A stretch of DNA of 61,540 nt, from assembly GCA_017404555.1 (NCBI GenBank), contig JAFRCD010000003.1:1-61540 (forward strand), in the 5' to 3' direction. This document shows, one piece after another, positions 35,128-43,836 of this stretch (positions within the stretch are counted from its first letter, which is position 1; each line of letters begins with the position of its first letter). This DNA comes from Bacilli bacterium. Its GTDB lineage: Bacteria; Bacillota_I; Bacilli_A; RF39; UBA660. The notes under the pieces were generated by a model. It saw only the letters and a program-made list of their open reading frames with translations, had not been told where the DNA came from and did not search any database. A program made the translations under genes and the position numbers.

Positions 35128-35476
35128 AATAATATTAATAAGCCAAGTTCTGTACTCTTTAAAAGAGTGACAAACATCTATCTACTAGTTACCTAGTCCC
35201 TATATTAGTTCATTTCCTAATAATAGAGCTCCCCTACCATAATTTGGGTTTCTCACTTGTGGGGTTTACCCGTTTCACTTTCTTGTTTCCAAGAAATTCG
35301 TCTCTGTGGCACTTTATAGCTCCTACCATATAAAAAACTTAGGTATTACGCCGCCGTTAGATTCCTCTACCTTAGGTTATTTTTTCCCTAAGCACAAACA
35401 CTACATCCATCGCAGAATGTGTGAGCCTGGACTTTCCTCAGTATAGTATATATACCGCGTTTGTCTAAATATTATT
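35128..35476 (-). ncRNA. rnpB: RNase P RNA (bacterial, B-type-like)
   Basis: The minus strand carries the conserved core: GAGGAAAGTCCAGGCTCACA near the 5' end, TAACGGCGGCGTAA, GTGCCACAGAGACGA, GTGAAACGGGTAAACC and GGTAGGGGAGC, and ACAGAACTTGGCTTAT near the 3' end. P1 can form between AATAATATT (about 35468-35476) and AATATTATT (about 35129-35137); P2 between AGACAAAC and GTTTGTC; a small hairpin ACTCTTTTAAAGAGT fits P19. The 3' side of P1 runs into TTTTTTTT, so P1 may also act as terminator. RNase P RNA matures tRNA 5' ends with RnpA protein (not in this window). It follows gpsB as in B. subtilis, and its P1 overlaps the gpsB stop codon. Confidence 0.96.
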
Positions 35477-35813
35477 CCTCTTCTTTAGTTTTAGTTGTTC
35501 CATATACCATTTTCTCAAGTTGAGAAAGTCTTCTCATAACATCAACATTAGTCATTTCATTACTTTCAGTACTCTTTACTATCTCTGCATTAGTCTTAGC
35601 TGTTCTAAGTTCCTGTTTTAATTTCATAATCTCTGATAATAGATCAGCCTTTTCTTTTTCTAATGAATTAATGATATTAAGAAATTGTTCATAATCGCCA
35701 ATGATAGTATCTAAGAAACTATCAACTTCCTTTAAACGATATCCTCTAGTATCTATTTTGAACTCTTTTTCTAAAATGTCTTGAGGAGTCAAAACAATTT
35801 TATTTTGGTACAT
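35472..35813 (-). CDS. gpsB: GpsB/DivIVA-family cell division protein
   Basis: This 113-aa protein has the DivIVA/GpsB N-terminal membrane-binding motif (LTPQDILEKEFKIDTRGYRL, then KEVDSFLDTIIGDYE) followed by a coiled coil (about 42-75) and a short C-terminal helix (MRRLSQLEKMVYG) typical of GpsB. GpsB moves PBP1 between side wall and septum and adjusts PrkC activity; ponA and prkC are both in this window. GGTGAAGA precedes the ATG and a strong promoter lies upstream. It ends with TAA inside the first helix of rnpB. Confidence 0.93.
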   Translation of the reverse strand: MYQNKIVLTPQDILEKEFKIDTRGYRLKEVDSFLDTIIGDYEQFLNIINSLEKEKADLLSEIMKLKQELRTAKTNAEIVKSTESNEMTNVDVMRRLSQLEKMVYGTTKTKEEE

Positions 35814-35842
35814 GTCTCTTCACCAATCCTTTTACACTACCT

Positions 35843-35871
35843 ATTTTAAAAGATTAGTCTTTTTTTGTCAA
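35843..35871 (-). promoter_or_regulatory. Promoter of gpsB (and probably rnpB)
   Basis: On the minus strand a perfect TTGACA (35866-35871), 17-base spacer, TAAAAT (35843-35848). Confidence 0.85.
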
Positions 35872-35963
35872 TTATTTATCATAATAAATCTACTTTTAAT
35901 CTTCGTAATAGTTACTTTTGATAGGACCTTATTGATTAAAAGAATCGTCTCTAGATTATTCAT
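35868..35963 (-). CDS. Candidate 31-aa small protein or leader peptide
   Basis: An ATG at 35963 preceded by GAGGTGA (seven bases) opens a frame of 31 codons (MNNLETILLINKVLSKVTIT and on to FIMINN), ending in TGA at 35868-35870. The last codon and stop overlap the -35 box of the gpsB promoter. TATAAT about 25 bases upstream could be a -10, without a good -35. I recognise no family. It may be a real small protein or chance in this 286-base gpsB-recU gap; nothing else is visible in the gap apart from promoters. Confidence 0.3.
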   Translation of the reverse strand: MNNLETILLINKVLSKVTITKIKSRFIMINN

Positions 35964-36099
35964 CACTATTCACCTCAATCTCATTTTATTATATCTTTTT
36001 TGACCTGTCCTCCGTTTCGACAAAACTTCCGATTATTTTTATCTCTTTTTATAGAAATTTTTCTAACTATATAGTATAATTAATAGTAGGTGATGCTGA

Positions 36100-36702
36100 T
36101 TGAGTATTACAAAGCAAAATAAAATAAATTACCCTGGAGGGACTAAAGTAAAAGTAAGTAAATTACCCACTAATTATTCTAATCGGGGAATGGCTTTAGA
36201 AGACGATATCAATTTAACTAATAATTATTATATAGATAATGATATTGCCTATATTTATAAAAAACCAACTCCCATTAAAATAACAAAAGTGGATTATCCA
36301 TCTAGACAAAAAGCAGTTATTAAAGAAGCTTTTTTTACCACCCCTTCCACTACTGATTATAATGGGATTTATAAGGGTAAATATATTGATTTTGAAGCTA
36401 AAGAAACCAATTCTAAAAGTTCTTTTTCCTTGGCAAATATTCATAAGCATCAAATTAAACATCTAGAGAATATTTATCGTCATGGTGGCATTAGTTTTTT
36501 AATAATTAGATTTAATAAATTAAATAAAACCTACTTATTAAAAGCCGAAGACTTAATTAGTTTTTTAGAAAATGAAAAAAGAAAGTCAATACCACTAGAT
36601 TTTTTTGAAAAATATGGTATTATTATAGAAGAAAAATATAATCCTCGGTTGGATTATTTAAAGATAATTGATTTTCTTTATGGAGGTAGTTATGGCAAAT
36701 AA
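36100..36702 (+). CDS. recU: Holliday junction resolvase RecU
   Basis: The 200-aa product shows the RecU pattern: NYPGGTKVK near the N-terminus, NRGMALEDDIN, the nuclease residues in TTDYNGIYKGKYIDFEAKET, and HQIKHLENIYRHGGISFLII. RecU cleaves Holliday junctions during recombination and chromosome segregation. The start appears to be TTG at 36100, five bases after AGGTGAT. It overlaps the PBP1A gene by 11 bases; the recU-ponA pairing is that of B. subtilis (there in reverse order of function but the same operon). Confidence 0.94.
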   Translation: MSITKQNKINYPGGTKVKVSKLPTNYSNRGMALEDDINLTNNYYIDNDIAYIYKKPTPIKITKVDYPSRQKAVIKEAFFTTPSTTDYNGIYKGKYIDFEAKETNSKSSFSLANIHKHQIKHLENIYRHGGISFLIIRFNKLNKTYLLKAEDLISFLENEKRKSIPLDFFEKYGIIIEEKYNPRLDYLKIIDFLYGGSYGK

Positions 36703-39631
36703 TAGAAATAAAAGATCTACATATCAAAAGAAAAAAAGATCTAGTAATAGTAGAGCTAAAACTAGAAGTGAAGCTACAAAAAGATATAGCTCTAAAGATT
36801 TTTACGGATCAGAAAGAGTAAGTTTTAAAACTACAAATTATTCTCCTAGTAAAAGTAAAACCAAACCAATAAAAACAACTGTTAAGAGTAGAAGAAAGAA
36901 CAGAATTACTCTTACTAAGAATCAAAAATTGGCTTGCCTAGGAGCATTCGCTTTAGTAGAAGTGTTCTGTCTTATTAGATTTGACTGGTTTATTGCTTTA
37001 TTCTTTGCTCTAGGTGTTGGAGTAATTGCTGGATTTACTGTCTTATTACATAAAGCAGAGAATAATAAAAAGCGGAAAAGATTACTTAACTTAGCAATTA
37101 TTGCTTGCTTAGCATTAGGTATTATCATTGTTTCTGCAATAGCCTTATTCCTAATCTTTATTACTTTGAAGGCACCTAAGTTTGATACTAAAAAACTGAA
37201 TAAAAAAGAAATGACTATTCTATATGATAAAGATAATAAAGAAATAATTAGATTAGGTAGTGAAAAAAGAGAAAAAGTAACTTATGAAAAATTACCAGAA
37301 GTTCTAGTTGATGCTATTATTTCAACTGAGGACTCTCGGTTCTTCCAACATAATGGATTAGATACTGCTAGATTTGTTTCAGCTTCTGTTAAACAGTTGG
37401 CAGGTCAAAGTGATGCTGGTGGTGCTTCCACATTATCGATGCAAGTTATTAAAAACAGTTTTACCTCAACGGAATCTCGTGGTATAGCTGGTATCGTCCG
37501 TAAATTTACTGATATTTATCTAGCTGTCTTTAAGCTAGAAAAGAATTACACTAAACAACAAATTATTGAATTCTATGTTAATAACCATTTCTTGGGTGGT
37601 AATATCTATGGTGTTGAAGAAGCTTCACAAGCTTATTTCGGTAAACATGTTTCCGATCTTAACTTGAGTGAGGCTGCAACCATTGCTGGATTATTTAGAT
37701 CACCTAATGAATATCGACCAATTACTCATCCAGATGCGGCTGAAAAGCGAAGAGAAGTTGTTTTAAAAAGAATGTTAGCACATGGTTATATAACTAAAGA
37801 AGAATTTGAAGCAGCTAATTCAATTCCAATGAAGTCAATGATTAGAACAACAGTTGATGAAGAAAGTGATGAGTATCAAGGATATATTGATACGGTTATT
37901 GAAGAAGCTAAAGAAAAATATCATGTTAATCCATATACAACTCCACTTATTATTCATACTAATATGGATAGGGATAAACAAGACGCTGTTAATGCTGTCT
38001 TCAACGGTGAAGCTTATGATTGGATTAATGAAAAGATTCAAGCTGGAGCTGCTGTTCTAGATACTGAAACAGGTCAAATCTTAGCTATTGGTGCTGGTCG
38101 TAATAGAAGTGGTAAATCAACCTTTAACTATGCTACTCAAATGAACAGGCAACCAGGATCTACTGCTAAACCATTATTTGATTATGGACCAGGAATGGAA
38201 TATAATGATTGGTCAACATATGGTTATAATGAAAAAGGAAATTATAAAATGTTTGTTGATGCACCATATACTTATTCTAATGGTCGAAAGATAAATAACT
38301 GGGATGGTGGATACTTTGGTACTATTCCACTAAGAAAAGCTTTATCGGCATCAAGAAATATTCCTGCCTTAAAAGCTTTCCAAAAAGTTGATAATCAAAA
38401 AATTGTTAAATTTGTTACTAGCTTAGGTATCAAACCAGAAATAGATAGTGAAGGATATATTCATGAAGCACATGCTATTGGAGCCTTCACTGGAGTTACT
38501 CCATTACAAATGGCTGGTGCTTATTCAGCATTCTCTAATGGTGGTTATTATAATGAACCATACAGTATTGCGAAGATGGAATTCAGAGATTCTGGTGAAG
38601 TAGTTGAACACAAAAAGAAAAAGAAAAAAGTAATGAGTGAAGCTACAGCTTATATGATTACTAATGTTTTACAAGATGTTAACTTAACTGGTGGTACTCC
38701 TGCTGGTATCGCTTGTAAAACTGGTACTACTAACTTTGATACTGCTACTATCGCTGCTAAAAACTTACCTGGTGATGCTATTCGTGATTCTTGGGTAATT
38801 GGTTATTCTACTAAGACAGCTATTGGTATGTGGTATGGATATGATATTGTTAATAGTACTTATGTATCACGTAATATTCCTGCCAGTGCTCAAAAAGATA
38901 GATTATTCGCAGCTCTAGTAAATGCTGGTGCTATGGAAAGAAGAAGAAGTGCTTTCAAGCAACCAAATACTGTTTCTAAAGTACCAATTATTGCTGGTAG
39001 TAACCCTGCTCGTATAGCTGGTGATGGTTACTCTGGTTCAGTTACTTATGAATACTTTAAGAAAGGTAAAGAGCCTTCTAAATCTACGGCTGATATAAAA
39101 ACTAAATTAGCTACTCCTGGTGGACTTAAAGCATCTTTCAATGGTTCTAACTTAGTAACTATTACTTGGAATGCTGTATCACGTATTCCTGATGACGAAG
39201 ACTTTGGTGAATTAGTATATGATGTTTATGCTGGTAGTGTCTTGATTGCTACTACTGCTTCTACATCTTTTGCCTATAATACTTCATCACCATTTACGAC
39301 GTATAAAGTATATGCTACTTATAAAAGTTATAGTGGTGCTAGAAGTGATCCGGCTACATTCGAATTAAAAGAAGATATTGACTTATCTCTAACCTGTAAT
39401 GCTATTACTTCAACTGATAATACTTTTGCTACAATAGATACTAGTGATTGTCAGGTTAGAAATAAAGGAACAACAGTTACTGCTAATATTAAGTCGGTTA
39501 CTTTTGAAAATGGTTCACCAACCATAACTGGTCTAACTCCTGGTACAACTACTAGTCATGCTGTTAAAGCCGATGTAGAGTATCAGTCTAAGACCTATAA
39601 CTTATCGACTAATGTAACTGTTATAACATAA
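36692..39631 (+). CDS. ponA: Class A penicillin-binding protein PBP1A
   Basis: I choose ATG 36692 (979 aa): GGAGG lies seven bases upstream; a start at 36668 has none. The bifunctional wall synthase has a basic cytoplasmic tail, membrane spans at about 78-110 and 130-155, a GT51 glycosyltransferase domain (ISTEDSRFFQHNGLD, GGASTLSMQVIKN), and a transpeptidase domain with RQPGSTAKPL (SxxK), SASRNIPA (SxN) and CKTGTTN (KTG). The C-terminal 200 residues hold fibronectin III-like folds (GLKASFNGSNLVTITWNAVS) and a second beta-rich tail. Two hydrophobic hairpins near the N-terminus instead of one is unusual. GpsB and MurE in this window act in the same pathway. Confidence 0.95.
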   Translation: MANNRNKRSTYQKKKRSSNSRAKTRSEATKRYSSKDFYGSERVSFKTTNYSPSKSKTKPIKTTVKSRRKNRITLTKNQKLACLGAFALVEVFCLIRFDWFIALFFALGVGVIAGFTVLLHKAENNKKRKRLLNLAIIACLALGIIIVSAIALFLIFITLKAPKFDTKKLNKKEMTILYDKDNKEIIRLGSEKREKVTYEKLPEVLVDAIISTEDSRFFQHNGLDTARFVSASVKQLAGQSDAGGASTLSMQVIKNSFTSTESRGIAGIVRKFTDIYLAVFKLEKNYTKQQIIEFYVNNHFLGGNIYGVEEASQAYFGKHVSDLNLSEAATIAGLFRSPNEYRPITHPDAAEKRREVVLKRMLAHGYITKEEFEAANSIPMKSMIRTTVDEESDEYQGYIDTVIEEAKEKYHVNPYTTPLIIHTNMDRDKQDAVNAVFNGEAYDWINEKIQAGAAVLDTETGQILAIGAGRNRSGKSTFNYATQMNRQPGSTAKPLFDYGPGMEYNDWSTYGYNEKGNYKMFVDAPYTYSNGRKINNWDGGYFGTIPLRKALSASRNIPALKAFQKVDNQKIVKFVTSLGIKPEIDSEGYIHEAHAIGAFTGVTPLQMAGAYSAFSNGGYYNEPYSIAKMEFRDSGEVVEHKKKKKKVMSEATAYMITNVLQDVNLTGGTPAGIACKTGTTNFDTATIAAKNLPGDAIRDSWVIGYSTKTAIGMWYGYDIVNSTYVSRNIPASAQKDRLFAALVNAGAMERRRSAFKQPNTVSKVPIIAGSNPARIAGDGYSGSVTYEYFKKGKEPSKSTADIKTKLATPGGLKASFNGSNLVTITWNAVSRIPDDEDFGELVYDVYAGSVLIATTASTSFAYNTSSPFTTYKVYATYKSYSGARSDPATFELKEDIDLSLTCNAITSTDNTFATIDTSDCQVRNKGTTVTANIKSVTFENGSPTITGLTPGTTTSHAVKADVEYQSKTYNLSTNVTVIT

Positions 39632-39662
39632 GAAAAAACCTTTACAGGTTTTTCTTTTTTTC
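39629..39662. terminator. Bidirectional terminator between ponA and nth
   Basis: AAAAACC/GGTTTTT stem with a six-base loop (about 39634-39653), T-run on both strands, between the convergent genes. Confidence 0.85.
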
Positions 39663-40274
39663 TTTGCATAAATTAATTATTTGGCACTCCTTACAATTAG
39701 GATTCTTGGCTTTACAATGATATCTACCAAATAAGACTAACTGCAGATGTATTTTAGCCCAGGAATCTTTGGGAAAACATTTCTTTAACTTTTCTTCTAC
39801 TTGTAAAACATTATCCTTTTCCTTAGCTATTCCTAGCCTTTTAGCTACCCTATTAACATGAGTATCTACCGCAATAGCGGGTTTACCTAAATACTCACCA
39901 AAAAACACATTAACTGTTTTTCTTCCAACACCTGGTAGATTCTCTAATCTATCTCGATCATGAGGTACTATATCATTATATTCATTATGTAGAATATTCG
40001 CTATATTATGGACATATAAAGCTTTTTTTCGGAAAGAACCCAATGGTCTTAAAATAGTCTCTAAATCAGCTAGAGAAGCCTTAGAAAGAGCTTCTAATGA
40101 AGGATATTTATCAAACAAAACTGAAGTTACGGAATTAACCCTCTTATCAGTTGTTTGGGCACTTAAAACAATCGCTATTAATAGTTCATAGTCATTAGTA
40201 TAATTAAGTTCACATTTAGGATCAGGAAACAAATAATCTAAATATTTTTCTATTTCTAAGGATTTATTTTTCAT
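39642..40274 (-). CDS. nth: Endonuclease III
   Basis: Nth is a bifunctional DNA glycosylase/AP lyase for oxidised pyrimidines. The helix-hairpin-helix LPGVGRKTVNVFFGEY carries the catalytic Lys, and AIAVDTHVNRVAKRLG the catalytic Asp. The 4Fe-4S ligands are C-x6-C-x2-C-x5-C (CKAKNPNCKECQIINLC). I take ATG 40274 (210 aa) as most likely since the family starts near KSLEIEKYLDYL; longer in-frame Met codons to 40298 exist and no ribosome site is decisive. It overlaps dnaD, as in the B. subtilis dnaD-nth operon. Confidence 0.95.
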   Translation of the reverse strand: MKNKSLEIEKYLDYLFPDPKCELNYTNDYELLIAIVLSAQTTDKRVNSVTSVLFDKYPSLEALSKASLADLETILRPLGSFRKKALYVHNIANILHNEYNDIVPHDRDRLENLPGVGRKTVNVFFGEYLGKPAIAVDTHVNRVAKRLGIAKEKDNVLQVEEKLKKCFPKDSWAKIHLQLVLFGRYHCKAKNPNCKECQIINLCKEKKKNL

Positions 40275-40923
40275 CATCATCAAACCAATCATAATCAAAT
40301 AATTCTACATTGGTTTTATCCTCTTTTTTACCTTTAAACTTCTTTCTGCGTTCTTCAACATCTTTTAAACTCTTAATACCTGCTTTCTTCCATTCATAAA
40401 GAATCTTATCAATATAACGAAGATTAGTAACGCCATTAAAGACTGCTTCTTTAACCGCTTCTCTAATCAATTCTTCCTTTGTATTACCATCTAACCAAGC
40501 CTTAATAATTTCATATTCCATTGGTGACAAAGTTCTTCCAAATTCTTTTTCAATTAGTTCATAAACTGATAATTCATCACTCTCTTTATCACTATTATCA
40601 AAGATAAGTAAACTTAATTTACTGAAAAAAGGATTTAGACTAATATAATCTTCCATTACTTTACTCTTATTCTTTTTCGAAGTTATTTCAATCATCTTTT
40701 TATCAGTTAAGTTAGAAATAATACCCATAACTTCATCTAAAGACATCGATAAGTCATTTCCTATCTTACCAGGAGCAAAAATATCAATCTTTTCACTATA
40801 AAGGTACATTAAAACTATAAACTCTTCTAATTCTAAGTTTAAATTCTTATAATTCTTAAATAAATATAGTGGTATTACCATATTATTATCAGTTAACACT
40901 TTAATAAACTCTTGATTCTCCAT
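40264..40923 (-). CDS. dnaD: Replication initiation protein DnaD
   Basis: The 219-aa product has a winged-helix N-terminal domain (about 1-110, FIVLMYLYSEKIDIFAPGKI) and a DnaD/DnaB C-terminal domain (about 125-195) with the YEIIKAWLDGNT and LRYIDKILYEWKKAGI motif. DnaD helps load the replicative helicase in low-GC Firmicutes. Length is close to B. subtilis DnaD (232 aa). GGAGGG precedes the ATG. It is 10 bases downstream of cca and overlaps nth. Confidence 0.92.
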   Translation of the reverse strand: MENQEFIKVLTDNNMVIPLYLFKNYKNLNLELEEFIVLMYLYSEKIDIFAPGKIGNDLSMSLDEVMGIISNLTDKKMIEITSKKNKSKVMEDYISLNPFFSKLSLLIFDNSDKESDELSVYELIEKEFGRTLSPMEYEIIKAWLDGNTKEELIREAVKEAVFNGVTNLRYIDKILYEWKKAGIKSLKDVEERRKKFKGKKEDKTNVELFDYDWFDDDEK

Positions 40924-40933
40924 AGTAACCCTC

Positions 40934-42025
40934 CTATCGATAATTATCTTTAATATATTTAGCTAAACTCTCTTCCTTATTCTCTAGATTATTCAAAAGA
41001 ATTTCCTTTTCCAAATCATGATATATTTCTGTAAGCATACCATCATTTCCCATTATATCAATGATTTCTGTCGCGTTAATCGCAATTTCACGGCGAGACT
41101 TGATTGGTAAATCATTATATACCTCGGTAATCTTCTTAGTATCTAACTCCTTAATTTCACCCGCTATTTGATTAACATATAAACCATATTTATAAAGGAC
41201 ATAGGGATCTAAATTGTCTCTTTCCATTACTTTGCGAATGTTTTCAATTAATGTCCTTTCATTATTAGTATAAGGGTACTTTAAATCTTTATCAACAACT
41301 GCCCAAATACCAATTAAAGAGTGGGTCTTTTTGGCTTTATCTAAGTCACTAAAGCCTAATTCTTTAGCCAGTTTATACTTCTCAATTAATTCAATACCCT
41401 TAAGAGCATTAGGACAAGTAAACATCTTGTCTAATTCTTCCTTAATTCTATTATACGATAAAGTTCTAATCTTCTTTTTATTTTTTCTAATTGCTTCTTC
41501 AACATCCCGACTAATATTAAAATCTAATTTAGTCGCATAACGAATTGCTCTAATGATACGCAAAGCATCTTCAGACATTTTCTTATTAGCGTCCCCCACA
41601 CAGTTTATAAGGTGTCTCTTAATATCATCTTGACCTTTTAAAAAGTCAATTATTTCTCCCTCACTAGTCATACAAATAGTATTAATCGTAAAGTCTCTTC
41701 GTAAAAGATCTTGATATAGATCATCAATATATTCTATTTCTGCTGGATGACGATTATCTAAATATTTAGTCTCTTTTCTAAAAGTAGTAATCTCAAATTT
41801 AACATTCTTATAATTCAAAATTACTGAACCATAAATAGCCGCTGATAGATTAACATCATAACCACTAAATACCTCCTTAATTTCTTTAGGTTTAGCATTA
41901 GTAGTAATATCAATATCATTAGATTTAATCTTTAGAATAGTATCACGCACAAAACCACCAACTATATATGCTTTATAGTTGCTGTCTTCTAACTTTTTCA
42001 ATATTTCGATCGCTATTTCTAACAC
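40934..42025 (-). CDS. cca: CCA-adding tRNA nucleotidyltransferase
   Basis: I choose GTG 42025 (363 aa), nine bases after GGGGAG; the longer frame to 42076 has no ribosome site. The class II nucleotidyltransferase has YIVGGFVRDTILKIKSNDID (metal-binding DxD), TTFRKE, the RRDFTINTI motif (motif C) and DALRIIRAIRYATKLDF (motifs D/E). It adds or repairs the 3' CCA of tRNAs. The C-terminal part is somewhat shorter than in B. subtilis (397 aa). It begins the cca-dnaD-nth operon. Confidence 0.94.
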   Translation of the reverse strand: MLEIAIEILKKLEDSNYKAYIVGGFVRDTILKIKSNDIDITTNAKPKEIKEVFSGYDVNLSAAIYGSVILNYKNVKFEITTFRKETKYLDNRHPAEIEYIDDLYQDLLRRDFTINTICMTSEGEIIDFLKGQDDIKRHLINCVGDANKKMSEDALRIIRAIRYATKLDFNISRDVEEAIRKNKKKIRTLSYNRIKEELDKMFTCPNALKGIELIEKYKLAKELGFSDLDKAKKTHSLIGIWAVVDKDLKYPYTNNERTLIENIRKVMERDNLDPYVLYKYGLYVNQIAGEIKELDTKKITEVYNDLPIKSRREIAINATEIIDIMGNDGMLTEIYHDLEKEILLNNLENKEESLAKYIKDNYR

Positions 42026-42081
42026 GAATATCGCTCCCCTATAAAATGATATTAATCTAACTTCATTATAACACATTAAAG

Positions 42082-42118
42082 TAAAAAAAAAGAAATAGTT
42101 TATTTAGCTGTTTCTTTT
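42082..42118 (-). terminator. Terminator of the 42100-43287 gene
   Basis: An imperfect AAGAAA-AG/CT-TTTCTT stem around the stop codon, followed by nine Ts on the minus strand. Confidence 0.7.
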
Positions 42119-43287
42119 TTATTATTCATATTCATAGCAATTAATGTACCACAAACAGTTATAACTATTAATAAGATATAAGGAACAATAGTTGTGATTA
42201 TACCTGTTACAATACTTCTATTCTTAGAATTAAAGAATGTTACTTTAACTACCTTTGGAACCACTTCAGCATTAGTAATGGCATTGCCATCAACAACTTC
42301 AGCACCGTTGATAGAATAAGATGCTTCATAATCTTTATTATCTTCAACAATATCAAAAAGGGTTGTCTTCTTACCTGTATCATTAGCTAGTAATATAGGT
42401 GTTCTTTTCTCTTTCAGATTAGCTATTTGGGTAGCGCTTTCATATTCAACCGGTATTACATCATAGGTTGTGCCTCCCTCAGTAACTCTTCCTATAACAG
42501 CTGTCTGTCCATGTTTTAAATAAATAGTAGCTTCAGTATTACCAATAATCTCTGTTGGCTGAGTAACCATAGTTCCTTCATATTCTACTTGTGGATCTAT
42601 TCCTGTTATCGGATAAGTACCAGTATATCCCTTTAAATTAATCGTATAAGCAAAATATATATCATCTTCAGCCATATTACCTTCTACAGTATTCTCTATT
42701 TCTAAATGAGTAAACTTACCACCATTAACAGAAGCAATAAATGCCGCTATTGGATCTGCTCCTGAAATACCATCTACCTTTGTATTATCCTTATCTTTAA
42801 GAATCATACTAGCAGTAAAGTTTCCAGTAGGAACACCAGAAGCCGCTGTCTCATTTCTTACTGAAATAATAACTGTATACATATTAGTACTATCAGTCGC
42901 AAAAGCTGTATTATCAGTATCAGTTTCTGCTATTATATACATATAATCCCCTGGCCTAGTAAATTCTACATTAGCAAATGAAAGGGAACTACTCTTTTTC
43001 ACTTGGTTATTTACCATTTCTTCTGTTCCATCAAAAGCTACTGTAGCGTTTGTAGGAACACCACTTGCTCCAGCAGGATTACTAGCTGTTGGAGTTATTT
43101 TATAAGTAAAGGTTACTGCATCAGGATTAAATAAATTATCAATAGTTCTTTCGATTGTTACTTTATTAGTTCCGCTCCAAGTAATTGTACCTGCTGCTTT
43201 AACACTAACAGTTTTTAATGAAAACATTGATAACAAGATAACTATTAATAATAATGCAATATTATAGCCATTAAAAACCTTTCTCAT
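42100..43287 (-). CDS. Pilin-like surface protein with Spy0128/FctA domains
   Basis: I choose ATG 43287 (395 aa), with GAGGTG upstream. A signal peptide (IALLLIVILLSMFSLKTVSVKA) is followed by an FctA-type domain (about 30-205) in which the isopeptide triad seems intact by eye: Lys in VTFTYKITP, Glu in YMYIIAETD, Asn in HLEIENT. A second, DUF7601-like domain (about 205-345; TVEGNMAEDDIYFAYTINL) keeps Glu in RVTEGGTTYDV and Asn in VTFFNSKN but lacks an obvious Lys. The anchor reads VTGIITTIVPYILLIVIT with a basic tail, very like the BspA anchors. No sortase gene is in the window. Probably a surface or pilus-like adhesin. Confidence 0.85.
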   Translation of the reverse strand: MRKVFNGYNIALLLIVILLSMFSLKTVSVKAAGTITWSGTNKVTIERTIDNLFNPDAVTFTYKITPTASNPAGASGVPTNATVAFDGTEEMVNNQVKKSSSLSFANVEFTRPGDYMYIIAETDTDNTAFATDSTNMYTVIISVRNETAASGVPTGNFTASMILKDKDNTKVDGISGADPIAAFIASVNGGKFTHLEIENTVEGNMAEDDIYFAYTINLKGYTGTYPITGIDPQVEYEGTMVTQPTEIIGNTEATIYLKHGQTAVIGRVTEGGTTYDVIPVEYESATQIANLKEKRTPILLANDTGKKTTLFDIVEDNKDYEASYSINGAEVVDGNAITNAEVVPKVVKVTFFNSKNRSIVTGIITTIVPYILLIVITVCGTLIAMNMNNKKETAK

Positions 43288-43344
43288 AACAAACACCTCT
43301 ACTATATACAACATTATACTATTAAAAGTAAAATATTTCAACAT

Positions 43345-43375
43345 AAAAATAAAAAGACCTTAAAGGTCTTTTTAA
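43345..43375 (-). terminator. Terminator of the HU gene
   Basis: AAAAAGACCTT/AAGGTCTTTTT stem (43351-43361 with 43364-43374), then TTTTTATTTTTATG on the minus strand. Confidence 0.9.
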
Positions 43376-43386
43376 CTATACATATT

Positions 43387-43659
43387 TTAGTTTACAGCAT
43401 CTTTTAGAGCAGATCCTGCTTTGAAAGTAACAGCAGTTCTTGCAGCGATCTTAACAGTTTCTCCAGTTCTTGGATTACGTCCTTCACGTGCAGCTCTCTT
43501 TGCTGTTTTGAATGTTCCAAATCCTACTAGTGGAACACTATCTCCTTTTGCTAAAGCTCCTGTAATTGCAGCTAAAGTTGCATCTAGAGCTCTGTTAGCA
43601 TCTGCTTTAGTAAGTCCTGTTTTCTTAGCAACAGCTTCTACTAATTCTACTTTTTTCAT
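43387..43659 (-). CDS. hup: Nucleoid protein HU
   Basis: This 90-aa protein matches HU over its whole length: KKVELVEAVAKKTGLTKADA, LVGFGTFKTAKRAAREGRNP and the DNA-bending arm with RNPRTGETVKI. HU compacts and bends DNA without strong sequence preference. GGGAGG lies nine bases upstream. Its GC content is higher and its codons more regular than its neighbours, as expected for a very highly expressed gene. In B. subtilis hbs is next to spoIVA and near der; all three are within 5 kb here. Confidence 0.97.
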   Translation of the reverse strand: MKKVELVEAVAKKTGLTKADANRALDATLAAITGALAKGDSVPLVGFGTFKTAKRAAREGRNPRTGETVKIAARTAVTFKAGSALKDAVN

Positions 43660-43803
43660 AATTAATTACCTCCCATATTGTATTAATTATTTAAGCACAG
43701 AATATGCTTACATATATAATCTAACATAAAACCAACATTATTTCAAGAAAATGTTGTACTTTTCTTATGTTTTTTGCCGTTTTTGACAATTTTTACTTCT
43801 TTT

Positions 43804-43836
43804 TGACAAAAAAACAAGACTAATTACTTAGTCTTA
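43804..43836 (-). terminator. Terminator of the 44179-44817/43824-44174 pair
   Basis: AAGACTAA/TTAGTCTT stem (43816-43823 with 43828-43835), four-base loop, then GTTTTTTTG on the minus strand. Confidence 0.85.
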
